Positions 8,477 to 17,918 of a DNA stretch of 64,000 bases are shown in pieces. The stretch spans positions 134,103 through 198,102 of the forward strand of contig JADIYN010000007.1 in assembly GCA_016705335.1 (NCBI GenBank), read 5' to 3'. Within the stretch, counting starts at the first letter, position 1. Each line of letters opens with the position of its first letter. The stretch is from Draconibacterium sp. GTDB taxonomy: Bacteria; Bacteroidota; Bacteroidia; Bacteroidales; Prolixibacteraceae. The position numbers and the translations under genes were made by a program. A model generated the notes under the pieces. The model was given only the letters and a program-made list of their open reading frames with translations, was not told the DNA's origin and ran no database searches.

Positions 8477-9252
8477 TTAAATTGCCGAACCAGCTGGTTT
8501 TTTATCAACTATCTGTGCATCTTCCATAATCACTTCGTAAGAATATCCGTAACCGAAATCTTTGTTAAGTACAATCTTTCCCCTACCAGTAACTTCGTCA
8601 TTTATTTCAGCTAAGTCAGCACTGGTTATTGTTAAATCGTAATTGCCATTGTCGTTTGTGCCGTCCTGAATATGGATCCATTTTTTGCCCATAACTTCTT
8701 TGTTCACTTTTACCACAACACCTTTTATCTCTATTTCTTTGCCCGAATAATTGTCTCTGTTGGCAAACACCTGTGCTACAGTGATTTCCCCTGCCAGCTT
8801 TTCAATGGTAATAGCGCTGTTTTGTTCCGTGCTAATTTTGCCTGAATGTGTTGGTTCACTGCCACTTCCACCCATTGCACCCATTCCGCCCATAGCTCCG
8901 GAACCCATTCCGCTCATTTCACCATTTTTAATGGGTGTTTTACTAATTGCACTTACAAAATAAATCTCATCAAAAGTTCGGTCAACCTCTTTGCTGTGAA
9001 AATTTTGCATTGGTAACCCTTCGCTGTAATAATACACCTCACCTGGTTTTACTTCCTGTTTTGATATAGCCATCCAAAATTCCGCACTATTTTCTTTTGC
9101 CCTAATATAAGTATAGGTGCTGCCCTGAATTACTTCGGCAACTTCAAAACTTTTTCCATTGGCAGTTGTCTGCTCCTGGTTAATCTGTCCGTTTTATTTT
9201 TCACGCATGATGAAAAAACCACCACTAAAATCAACATTGTTAAAATTCTCAT
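8477..9252 (-). CDS. Lipoprotein with OB-fold/GW-like domain and Met-Gly linker (frameshifted)
   Basis: Reading back from ATG 9252 gives a lipoprotein signal (MRILTMLILVVVFSSC). After one missing A in the A-run at complement of 9192-9195, the protein continues KNGQINQEQTTANGKSFEVAEVIQ... to the stop at 8477, about 258 residues. The first half (VIQGSTYTYIRAKENS...FWMAISKQE) resembles short beta domains of GW/nucleotide-binding-like lipoproteins. A low-complexity Met/Gly linker (GSGAMGGMGAMGGSGS) joins it to a C-terminal OB-fold-like domain (EIEIKGVVVKVNKEVMGKKW, then DLTITSADLAEI). Similar proteins occur with cytochromes or metal-handling genes, but no such neighbours are seen. Function unknown. 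Confidence 0.65.
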
Positions 9253-9553
9253 ATCACAATTTATTTACATTTTTTATTAAATCTGTCCTTTTAAAGCCCT
9301 CAAATATAAAACTTAATTAAAACAATTCATTTATAATCGAAAGTTGATAAGAGAAGATAATACTTAACTCAGGAAATAAAATTTATTTTTCACTATGAGT
9401 GATTTTTATTCCTGCTTTTGTAAACTGTCCTGTTATAAATTCTTTTCATGAATATCGGTTAGGATTTTTAATTCCTTCATTTTCAGTCAAAATAAAAAAT
9501 TGACTTGAATATCAATTTGACGTAAATTGGTTTACCATTATAAATCAAACAGA
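9253..9553. other. Intergenic region with imperfect inverted repeat
   Basis: About 300 bases between two divergent genes, very AT-rich, with no coding sequence or RNA gene that I can see. It contains an imperfect inverted repeat at 9370-9414 (CAGGAAATAAAAT against ATTTTTATTCCTG) enclosing a small inner palindrome TCACT-ATG-AGTGA. It could be a regulatory hairpin or the remnant of a terminator; there is no direct evidence of either. Confidence 0.4.
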
Positions 9554-12500
9554 ATGAATAAACCAAAGATTTTCAGAAATGTAAATTATTTAGGATGGGT
9601 TGTTGTTGTCCTCGCATTTCTGTTTATGTATTTTGCTTATTTCTTTATTTATATCTAAAAAAAAAGAAGCTCAACTTCAGCAAAAAGGGTTCCGTATTTT
9701 GAATGAATATGGAAGTAATATGCTTGATAAACACAAGTATTTCGAAACCCATTTTCGGAATTACGGTTTTTTTTATTCAATCAAATATCTTATCGAATCC
9801 GGATCTATTGTAAAAAAGAATTCAAATGAAATTAATGCTGATAAAGCACTGAAGTTGGAGAATGTATTAAAAGGTCTTCAGTCTTATGTTAATACTATTG
9901 AAATTAAAAATGATTCGTCTCGCGCTAATAATGAAACTAAAAAGGATCTTCTGCTAAGTTTCCGGTTTAAAAACAATGATCCGGAACTGGCATCAGAATT
10001 TGAAAAATTTTATCGGAGTAACACAAAGGACACAACTATCGCATTAATTTTAAATAAGGATTTTTCATACGAAGTTCCAATCAGCGATTTTATGCAGAAC
10101 TTAAAATTTGATGAGCTTTTTGAAAATATTATTTTGTTTGACACATCAAAAGTTTATTACAATACAAAACCGGGTAACCTGGCAGATATTAATAATCCTA
10201 GAGCTCTGTGCGACAGCGCAGCAAAGCAGCAAGGCGGTGTTTATGAGAAATTAAACATCAGTGGCCAGGACAAGCATGTGATGATACTTCCTGTCGATTT
10301 TGCAGACAAAAAATTTTGTATTGCCGGGTTTATTCCCGATGTTGATTACCAGAACAAAACCCGCACAATCAATAAACAATTATTGATGTTTATTGCAACG
10401 GTTTTAATGTTGGTATTTGCAAGTATGCCAATTTTAAAAATATTTTTTATCGATGACAGAGAGCGTTTAAAAGCCCGCGATGCCACTAATAACGCCATCT
10501 CCATGTTGTTTGGAATCGGATTATTTTTGCTGTTGATTATAGCATTTTCAAAAAAGCAGTTTGTTGATACTACAATCCAGCATCGCCGGATACACGCAAT
10601 TTCCGATTCTCTTTGTGCCAATGTTATGCGCGACATTGATTCAATAAAAACATTGGGTAAAGCAATAGTAAATGCCGAAAAATCGGCAGATTCAAAATTG
10701 GCAAATAAAGTGATTTCCGCTTTTGAATCAAATGTTGCCTTTACCCAGGATAGTAATTTGAGTAGCCCGTTTCCGTTGAACGAAATTATTTTAATGGATA
10801 AAGAGGGCATTGTTAAAAAGGCTTATACAAGCACTCCATTTTCCGATATTGTTAAGGTTGACCTGAAAGAACGCCAGTATTTTATAAATATTGAGAATGT
10901 CAATAATTCATGGCCAAATTCTGATGGATTAAATTTTTATATTGAGTCAATCAAGTCATTCAACACTGCAAAGTATGAAACTGCAATTTCATTTCGGACA
11001 ACAAACCCGGAAATGCCTGTACTTGCTATTACTTCAAAAATACCGTCGTTGTATAGCCAGGTTTTGCCGAATGATATTGAATTTGTTGTAATCAATAAAA
11101 CAGGCAGGGTTTTATACCATTCAATTCAGGAAAAAAACCTGCACGAAAACTTTGTGCTCGAATGTGAATCAGATTTAAGATTAATAAATGCAATACGTTT
11201 AAATGCTGAAGATGAAACCATTGTAAAGTACAACTAAAAAAAATGGTTAGCCAGAATTATACCAATTAACGACACTCCATTTTACCACATTACTTTACTC
11301 GATTTAAATCAGGCCGACAATAAAAATGCAAGAATATTCCTGATTACTTTCTATTTTTTAGTTGTTTCAATTGCTTTAATGATTTTTGGGTTGTTGATAA
11401 TAAGATGGATTACCCGTGCATTTAATGAAAAGCAAAAGCATAAATGGTTTTTGAACTGGCTTGTACTAAAGCCCCGAAAACATTTTATATACAAAAGACT
11501 GTCAGTCATTTTAACTTTGCTAATTGTTTTTCAATTCTTTGGTTTTTGGTTTGCTGATAATCCTGTTGCGCAATTTGTTTACCAACTCATTTTCTTAACT
11601 TTTACATTATTCTTAACAATGGTATTTCTGATCATTACCGATACTGAAAAAATAGAAACAGCCTGGTTCGACTTTTTTACTGAATTTCTTGTCCTGTTGG
11701 CAATTATATTTCAAATTATTGTTTTGTTTTTGTTGACGATTTGAATTGGCAACAAGTCATTCCTTTAATCTCGCTCATCGGCATTATTATAGTGAACTAC
11801 AAATTTTTTGTAAAAGATAATCTGCAGAAATTGATAATCAGAGACAACAAGGAAATTCCCTTGAATAATAAAAGGGCATATCTCATTTTCCTATTCCTGT
11901 TTTTAACAAGTATTTCGGGAATTCCAGTTTTGAGGTATTATTTCTCGGTAAAGAACATGGAGGAAAAGAGTTGGAATCTTGAACAATCCATAAAGGTTGG
12001 AAGCGACAATATTAACCTCTATTCGGAAACTGAATACATGAAAAATGATGCCGATTGGTTTAAAAGGATTCAGGGTAACAACCTTGACAATTTAGAAGTT
12101 ACTTATATTGATGAGGTTAATAATTTTGATGCTTCTGAATCTGAAAATGTAGAAAATTCAAGCATTGCAAAACAGGTTTATGATTTATTGCCCGACCCAA
12201 TCACAAACTGGTACAATAAACCCAGGCTGGTTGTTCAAACGGACTATGTGGTTTCAAAATTCAGTAATGACACTTTGTACTTTAAAAAAGGAGAACATTC
12301 AGGGGCGGTGAAAGTAAAATATGCAGACCACAAACGGTATTTTACAGTAGTGAATTACATTATTTTAGTATTTTTTGTGTTACTGGTTATTTGTTTTAGT
12401 GTGTGGAATTTGTTGAAATTTCTTGCCAAAGTACTGCTTAATCTGAACCAGGAAAAACCTGATATTCCCGAGATTTCATGGCTGGATATTCTTAAAAATA

Positions 12501-13435
12501 ACGATGAAAAAAGAATACTTTTAAATTCATTCAACGGTTCAGTTTATCTGGCCAAATCAAAAGAATATATTAATCAATCGGGTGGTAATAAAAATGCATT
12601 GAAAATAATTCAGGTTTCGGAAATTGTTGAACCGGGATTTCAATGCGATCAGATTTTAAAAAGTTCGGCAATAACAATTTGGGTTTGCGGGTTTAACCAA
12701 ATTTTAAACGAAATTGACAAACATGAAGAATTGCTTTCGTTTTTAATGAAATTGAACCAATGCAACCAAATAAGGATAATAGTCGATTTGTCATTCGATA
12801 TTGCACTAATAAATGAGTTTTATGACGATTACAGGGAAGAAAACGAATTGAGCCCTGAACAAGCCACACAGTTGTATTTGCTGCGTAAAAAATGGAACAA
12901 TTTATTTGAAGGATATCTCAGTTATAATGGTTACATAAATCAAATGAAATCAAGTAATGCGTGTATTCTTAGGGTTGAAGATGGTTACCTTGCCGAACAA
13001 ACAGCCACCGGGTTGAAATTACAGTTTTCGAAGATATGGACAAATTTAACTTCATTTGAAAAGATTGTTTTGTTTGACCTGGCCGATGACGGATTACTTA
13101 ACAGGAAAAACAAAACAATGATACAGAAACTGATTGATAAAAGATTAATTGTTACCGATCCTGAGCCGGCTTTTTATGCCGAAGAATTTCGTGACTTTGT
13201 TATAAAACATATGAAGGCAAATGAGGTAAAAGCGATTGAAAGCAAACTTGGACTTAAAGGAAGCTGGCACAATGCCAAGTATCTTATTTTACTGATTTTG
13301 GTTCCACTGGCAGCATTTGTTATCATTTCGCAGGGTATTTCAATTGAAAAAGTATTTGGGATTTTTGCGGGGGGATTAGCAATTATTACCGGGATAATTC
13401 GCTTGTTTGACAGTAATTCTTTTAAAGCATCTTAA
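9554..13435 (+). CDS. Very large multi-pass membrane receptor-like protein of unknown family (frameshifted)
   Basis: I read 9554-13435 as one gene of about 1,290 codons. From ATG 9554 a membrane helix is followed by an A-run (9657-9665) where the frame changes. A periplasmic region with alpha/beta segments resembling sensor (Cache-like) modules follows, then two helices (near 10380-10550), and a second periplasmic sensor-like segment with IILMDKEGIVKKAYTS and FVVINKTGRVLYHS. The frame changes again at the A-run 11236-11243 and near 11740, where multiple helices lie. A third periplasmic loop, another helix (~12355-12430) and a cytosolic region come next, with a winged-helix-like segment WTNLTSFEKIVLFDLADDGLL, and two C-terminal helices close the protein. 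No kinase, GGDEF, methyl-accepting or Walker A motif is visible. The boundary near 11740 could instead separate two genes. Confidence 0.55.
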
Positions 13436-13603
13436 TGTCACTTTTTTTGTTTCCCCGGTGATTTTAAATCATACGGCTTTAGGTGAAGGACTGAACATTT
13501 ATACAAAAATAATGTTCATACAATATAAAAATTAAAGACAAATAAGTAAGAAACGAACATGTTTGCAGATAAACACAAAAAACCATGAACAAACCACATG
13601 TGA

Positions 13604-13621
13604 TCCCGATAGCTATCGGGA
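13604..13621. repeat. Perfect 18-bp palindrome (REP-like)
   Basis: TCCCGATAGCTATCGGGA is a perfect palindrome in the intergenic region between the large receptor gene and the NmrA-type gene. It is followed closely by a partial second copy (CCATCGGG). Elements of this form occur as dispersed short repeats in Bacteroidota genomes (general knowledge, not checked here). It lacks a T-run, so it is not a classic terminator. Confidence 0.6.
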
Positions 13622-13696
13622 CCATCGGGTGAAAATGTTGACAAAAGAGATACAGCATAACCGCTAACTAATTAGTAACATTAATAATTTGTACAG

Positions 13697-14667
13697 ATGA
13701 AATATGTTTTAACAGGATCATTAGGGAACATAAGCAAACCAGTTGCAGAGAAATTAATTTCAGCGGGACACCATGTAACTGTAATTAGCAGGAAGTCAGA
13801 TAAAACCGGACAAATTGAATCTCTTGGCGCAACTGCTGCCATCGGTTCGGTTGAGGATGTGGAATTTCTTACAAACACCTTTACCGGTGCCGATGCTGTT
13901 TACACGATGGTGCCTCCTCATTTTGGAGCAACAGACTGGAAGAAATATATAGCCGGAATTGGTGAAAATTATGCAGCTGCAATTATGAATTCAGGAGTAA
14001 AAAATGTAGTTAACCTGAGTAGTATTGGTGCACACATGCCTGAAGGTTGCGGACCGGTTAGCGGATTGCACTTTGTTGAAAAAGCCTTGAATGATTTGGA
14101 AGGAGTAAATGTCAGGCATCTTCGTCCGGGTTTTTCTATCCCAATTTTATGAACCAGATTGGAATGATTAAAAATATGGGAATTACAGGGGGAAATTACG
14201 GCGAAGGAACAACACTTGTTATTGTGCACCCCAACGATATTGCTGAAGTTGCAGCGGAAGAACTCAAAGGCCTGGATTTTAAAGGGAAAAGTATTCTTTA
14301 TATCGCCAGTGACGAAAAAACTACTACAGAAATTGGTTCAATTCTGGGCAAAGCAATTGGCAGCCCTAAAATTCCATGGGTGAATTTTACTGATGAAGAT
14401 ACTTTGAATGGCATGCTTCAGACAGGTGTTCCCATTGTAATTGCTAAAAATTATACTGAAATGGGAGCAGCCATGCGAAGTGGCGAAATGGACGCAGATT
14501 ACAGGAAAAATAGACCTTCAGAATTTGGAAAAATTAAACTGGAGGATTGGGCGCAGGAGTTTGCCGCTGCTTTGCACAACCTGAAAAATTATAGTTGGAT
14601 TTCGACCGGTTTTGTGATTTCTTCTTATTTCTTATTTTGCATTGTTATTTGCGGATTTTCAATTTGA
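13697..14667 (+). CDS. NAD(P)-binding oxidoreductase, NmrA-like (frameshifted)
   Basis: An atypical short-chain dehydrogenase of the NmrA/HSCARG type. The Rossmann start is YVLTGSLGNISKPVAEKLISAGHHVTVISRK; the usual GxxGxxG is altered (TGSLGNIS), as in NmrA-like proteins. The middle part has VVNLSSIGAHMPEGCGP and ends the first frame at HLRPGF. The T-run 14131-14135 lacks one T: restoring it gives FFYPNFMNQIGMIKNMGITG, which continues in the second frame to DWAQEFAAAL. Total about 310-320 residues. The last ~25 residues (hydrophobic, ending at 14667) look unlike the family, so a further frame error near 14580 is possible. Likely a redox-sensing or quinone/NADPH-binding protein; substrate unknown. 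Confidence 0.72.
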
Positions 14668-14776
14668 CCATCTTTTTGGAAATTCAATATTGATTTAAGG
14701 AGTTCAATATTGGAATTTTATTCTTCAAGAATTTAAATCCTGTTCGGATACTCGCGACAACTTTCACTGCTTCTCC

Positions 14777-16024
14777 CTATTTCCAAACGATCTTCTGCAA
14801 ATCCCGGATCAGCGAATCTTTCAATACAGTGTATTGCGGCATGTATTTCTGATCGACGGGTTTTGCAGGTGGCGATTCCAGCGTCAGCGGATTAACTGCA
14901 CTTCCGCCTTTGTAAACCCTGAAATCCAAATGTGGTCCGGTTGACAAACCTGTTGATCCAACAAAACCAATTACTTGTCCCTGGCGAACTCTGGCTCCCT
15001 GGTAAATTCCTTCGGCATAGCCCGAAAGATGCATGTATTGAGTTGTGTAAACTGAATTATGCCTCACTTTTATACTGTTCCCTCCTCCGCCGGCCCAGCC
15101 TTTTTGGATTACTGTGCCTTCTCCAATACTCATTACAGGCGTCCCTTTTGCTGCAGCGTAATCAACACCGTGGTGAGGCCTCACAATACGTAAAACCGGG
15201 TGCATCCTGCCTCCTGAAAATCCTGAGCTGATTCTTGAGAATTTAAGCGGCGCTTTTAAAAATTCTTTTTGAAGATTTTCACCGTTTTCGTTATAATAAC
15301 CAACAGTATCGTTGGGGTTAAAGCGGAATGCAAAAATCTCCTTTTCATAATGATCGAATTGTGCTGCATATATATTTTTGATACCGATTGCAACTGAATC
15401 GACATAAATTTCATCATAAATTAACCGAAACCTGTCGCCTTTTTGCAGGCCAAAAAAATCGATTGTCCAGGCATAAACATCCGAAAGGTTTAGTGCCAAT
15501 TGCGGGTCTATATCGTTGGCTTTCATTGTGTTCCATAGTGAAGATTCAATTACGCCCTGTGCAGTTTTAACAACATATTTAACTTCTTTCTGCCCCGCGT
15601 AAACCCGTAAAGTATCGAATAGTTCAAATACAGTATATTGAATTGGCGAATTTTCATAAACAAAATAGAGTGCGGTTTTTAAGGAATCGCGGGTTTGAAA
15701 AATGCTGTAATTGTTACCCTCCCTGATTTTACGAACATCAAAAACAGGTTTTGAATTTCGGGCAATTGTATCAATCGTTCCTAAACCAATACCAAATCTG
15801 CTTAAAATAGTACTTAAATACTGGCCGGATCCAACAGTTCCATTTACAATAAAAAACGAATCAACAGGAAAACCGTATTTTACAATTGGTTCTTTTAGAA
15901 GAACAAAGGGTTCAGCTTTTTCTTTGTCATTAACTTTTCCACATGAAAAAGTTAAGGACAGAAACGCAAAAAAAATGGCTACTGAAATAATTGGGTGTAA
16001 ATATCTTTTAAAAATAAGTCTCAT
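14777..16024 (-). CDS. M23 family metallopeptidase (secreted peptidoglycan endopeptidase)
   Basis: A 415-residue envelope protein with a lipoprotein-type N-terminus (hydrophobic segment ending in LTFSCGK, Cys at about 28). A central OapA/LysM-like region (NDIDPQLALNLSDVYAWTIDF, KGDRFRLIYDE) leads to a C-terminal LytM/M23 domain at about residues 270-380. Zinc ligands are visible: His and Asp in RPHHGVDYA, and His in GPHLDFRV, with the catalytic His in TQYMHLSG. It should cleave peptide crosslinks in murein. The gene is intact and convergent with the NmrA-type gene. Start is the ATG at 16024. Confidence 0.9.
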   Translation of the reverse strand: MRLIFKRYLHPIISVAIFFAFLSLTFSCGKVNDKEKAEPFVLLKEPIVKYGFPVDSFFIVNGTVGSGQYLSTILSRFGIGLGTIDTIARNSKPVFDVRKIREGNNYSIFQTRDSLKTALYFVYENSPIQYTVFELFDTLRVYAGQKEVKYVVKTAQGVIESSLWNTMKANDIDPQLALNLSDVYAWTIDFFGLQKGDRFRLIYDEIYVDSVAIGIKNIYAAQFDHYEKEIFAFRFNPNDTVGYYNENGENLQKEFLKAPLKFSRISSGFSGGRMHPVLRIVRPHHGVDYAAAKGTPVMSIGEGTVIQKGWAGGGGNSIKVRHNSVYTTQYMHLSGYAEGIYQGARVRQGQVIGFVGSTGLSTGPHLDFRVYKGGSAVNPLTLESPPAKPVDQKYMPQYTVLKDSLIRDLQKIVWK

Positions 16025-16109
16025 ATTTTATTTTTAGGAACACGAAGGAACACAAAATATGAAAATATTCAAAAGTTTATTGAATCAACATCTTTCAAAT
16101 CAATTTTGC

Positions 16110-16117
16110 TACTTTTG
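16110..16117 (+). promoter_or_regulatory. Candidate -7 promoter element of the sulfatase gene
   Basis: TACTTTTG matches the Bacteroidota -7 consensus TAnnTTTG and lies 39 bases upstream of ATG 16157. No convincing -33 TTTG box is found at the expected distance, so this is a weak call. Confidence 0.35.
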
Positions 16118-16156
16118 GATATATAGGAAGCTTTATTTCAACTAAACTAATTGACA

Positions 16157-17725
16157 ATGAACTTAAAAACAATGATTTTACTGCTGATTCTACTCGCATC
16201 TTTTACTTCTTGCAACACAAAAAATAATGACAAAAATCCTGAAAAAATAAACAATCCAAATATTATTTTGATAAGTGCTGATGATTTAGGCTGGTCGGAT
16301 ATTGGTTGTTATGGTAGTGAAGTTCAAACTCCGAATATAGACAAACTCGCTGAAGGTGGTATGCGGTTTACTCATTTCCACAACACTTCGAAATGTTTCC
16401 CTTCTCGGGCTTGTTTACTAACCGGTGTTTATGCGCAGCAAAACGGATATGCGAAGAATTTTAAAGAGCCGCTAACCAATGCAGTAACTCTTGGCGAGGT
16501 TTTACGAACTGCCGGCTACCGAACTCTTTGGTCGGGAAAACACCATGGACTTGAAAATCCGGTTACACGTGGTTTTGATCGGTACTACGGGTTGAAGGAT
16601 GGAGCATGTAACTATTTTAATCCCGGTGATCAGCGCCCCGGTGAAGGAATGCCTGCGCGTAAAGGAAAACCTGGAAATAAAACAGTTCGTTCGTGGTGCA
16701 TTGACAGTGTTCTTTACAATCCCTATACACCCGAAGAAAGGGATTTTTATACCACTGATTATTTTACAAAGTATGCAGTTAACTGGCTCGAAGAATATAA
16801 AAACGAAGAAAAGCCATTCTTTTTATATCTCGCCTACACGGCTCCTCACGACCCATTAATGGCCTGGCCCGAAGATATCGCGAAGTATAAAGGCAAATAC
16901 GATGCAGGTTATGAATCAATCAGAAAAGCACGTTACAAAAAACAACTTGATATTGGGTTGATTGACGAAACGTATATATTATCGAATGCTACTTATCAAA
17001 ACTGGGATGAGTTGGATGATTCTGTCAGAATTGCAGAAATCAGAAAAATGGAAGTTTATGCTGCAATGATTGACCGGCTGGACCAAAATATAGGAATAGT
17101 TCTGGCAAAACTTAAGGAAATTGGGAAAGATGAAAATACGCTAATATTGTTTGTTTCCGATAATGGTGCATCTGCAGAAATGGTTCGGATTGATGATGAT
17201 TACGGAGAAATCGGTTCGATGACTCGTTGGACTTCGTTAGGTGGCGATTGGGCAAATGTGGGAAACACACCTTTTCGTTTCTTTAAGAATTTTAGTTACG
17301 AAGGCGGGATAAATACACCGCTAATTGCGTACTGGCCAAACAAAATTGAGAGTAAAACCTACTCTGAATTTCCGGGACATTTTATTGATTTCATGGCTAC
17401 TTTTGTTGATTTAACTGGTGCAGAATACCCGGTAGAATTTAACAATCAGAATATTACACCCATGCAGGGGCAAAGTTTGTTACCGGTTTTTCTGGGTGAA
17501 AACAAACAAAGAGAAAAATCAATTTTTTGGGAATGGCAGGACGGACAAGCTGTTTATTTCAACTCCTTCAAAATTGTAAAAGAAGGATTGGAGAATCCCT
17601 GGGAACTTTATAATCTCGAAAGTGACCCGACTGAAACAAATAATCTGTCAACCCAAAATCCCAAAAAAGTAAAGGAACTGGAAAAGTTATTTATGGAATG
17701 GAAAACGGGTTTGCCTGTTCTTTAA
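16157..17725 (+). CDS. Sulfatase, Cys-type, lipoprotein
   Basis: Secreted type I sulfatase of about 522 residues that removes sulfate esters from glycans or aryl sulfates. The signal MNLKTMILLLILLASFTSC carries a lipobox Cys. The metal-binding start IILISADDLGWSDIGCYG is followed by the formylglycine motif CFPSRACLLTG (Cys is the residue to be converted). Further conserved parts are YTAPHDPLMAWP and the metal-binding FVSDNGAS. The C-terminal region has the usual ENPWELYNLESDPTETNNL. ATG 16157 is preferred over the TTG at 16151 because it starts the signal peptide. The activating maturase (anSME) is not in this window. It leads the cluster of sugar-degrading genes but is probably transcribed alone. 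Confidence 0.92.
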   Translation: MNLKTMILLLILLASFTSCNTKNNDKNPEKINNPNIILISADDLGWSDIGCYGSEVQTPNIDKLAEGGMRFTHFHNTSKCFPSRACLLTGVYAQQNGYAKNFKEPLTNAVTLGEVLRTAGYRTLWSGKHHGLENPVTRGFDRYYGLKDGACNYFNPGDQRPGEGMPARKGKPGNKTVRSWCIDSVLYNPYTPEERDFYTTDYFTKYAVNWLEEYKNEEKPFFLYLAYTAPHDPLMAWPEDIAKYKGKYDAGYESIRKARYKKQLDIGLIDETYILSNATYQNWDELDDSVRIAEIRKMEVYAAMIDRLDQNIGIVLAKLKEIGKDENTLILFVSDNGASAEMVRIDDDYGEIGSMTRWTSLGGDWANVGNTPFRFFKNFSYEGGINTPLIAYWPNKIESKTYSEFPGHFIDFMATFVDLTGAEYPVEFNNQNITPMQGQSLLPVFLGENKQREKSIFWEWQDGQAVYFNSFKIVKEGLENPWELYNLESDPTETNNLSTQNPKKVKELEKLFMEWKTGLPVL

Positions 17726-17918
17726 AAAAGTTAAAGCCATGAAAGAAATTAACATTTTAACCCGTCTTTACTTTATTAGGAGTTTCAATGTTGTAGGCTG
17801 TATTAAGCAGCGATATTGAATACTCACTTTTCATCATTTTGATTTAGATGAGAAAATAGTACATGAAGAAGAATTTTCAGATAATTTTATATATTTAGCT
17901 CATAAACAATAAATTACA

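Noticed and set aside
10346..10810. Long reading frame on the - strand inside the receptor gene
   Set aside because: It lies antisense to hydrophobic coding sequence with clear codon structure on the + strand; no family features.
9554..13435. Programmed ribosomal frameshifting as explanation of the A-run breaks
   Set aside because: The same kind of break is found in housekeeping genes such as pfkA, pncB and alaS, and at G and C runs too, so consensus error is simpler. Not excluded for any single site.
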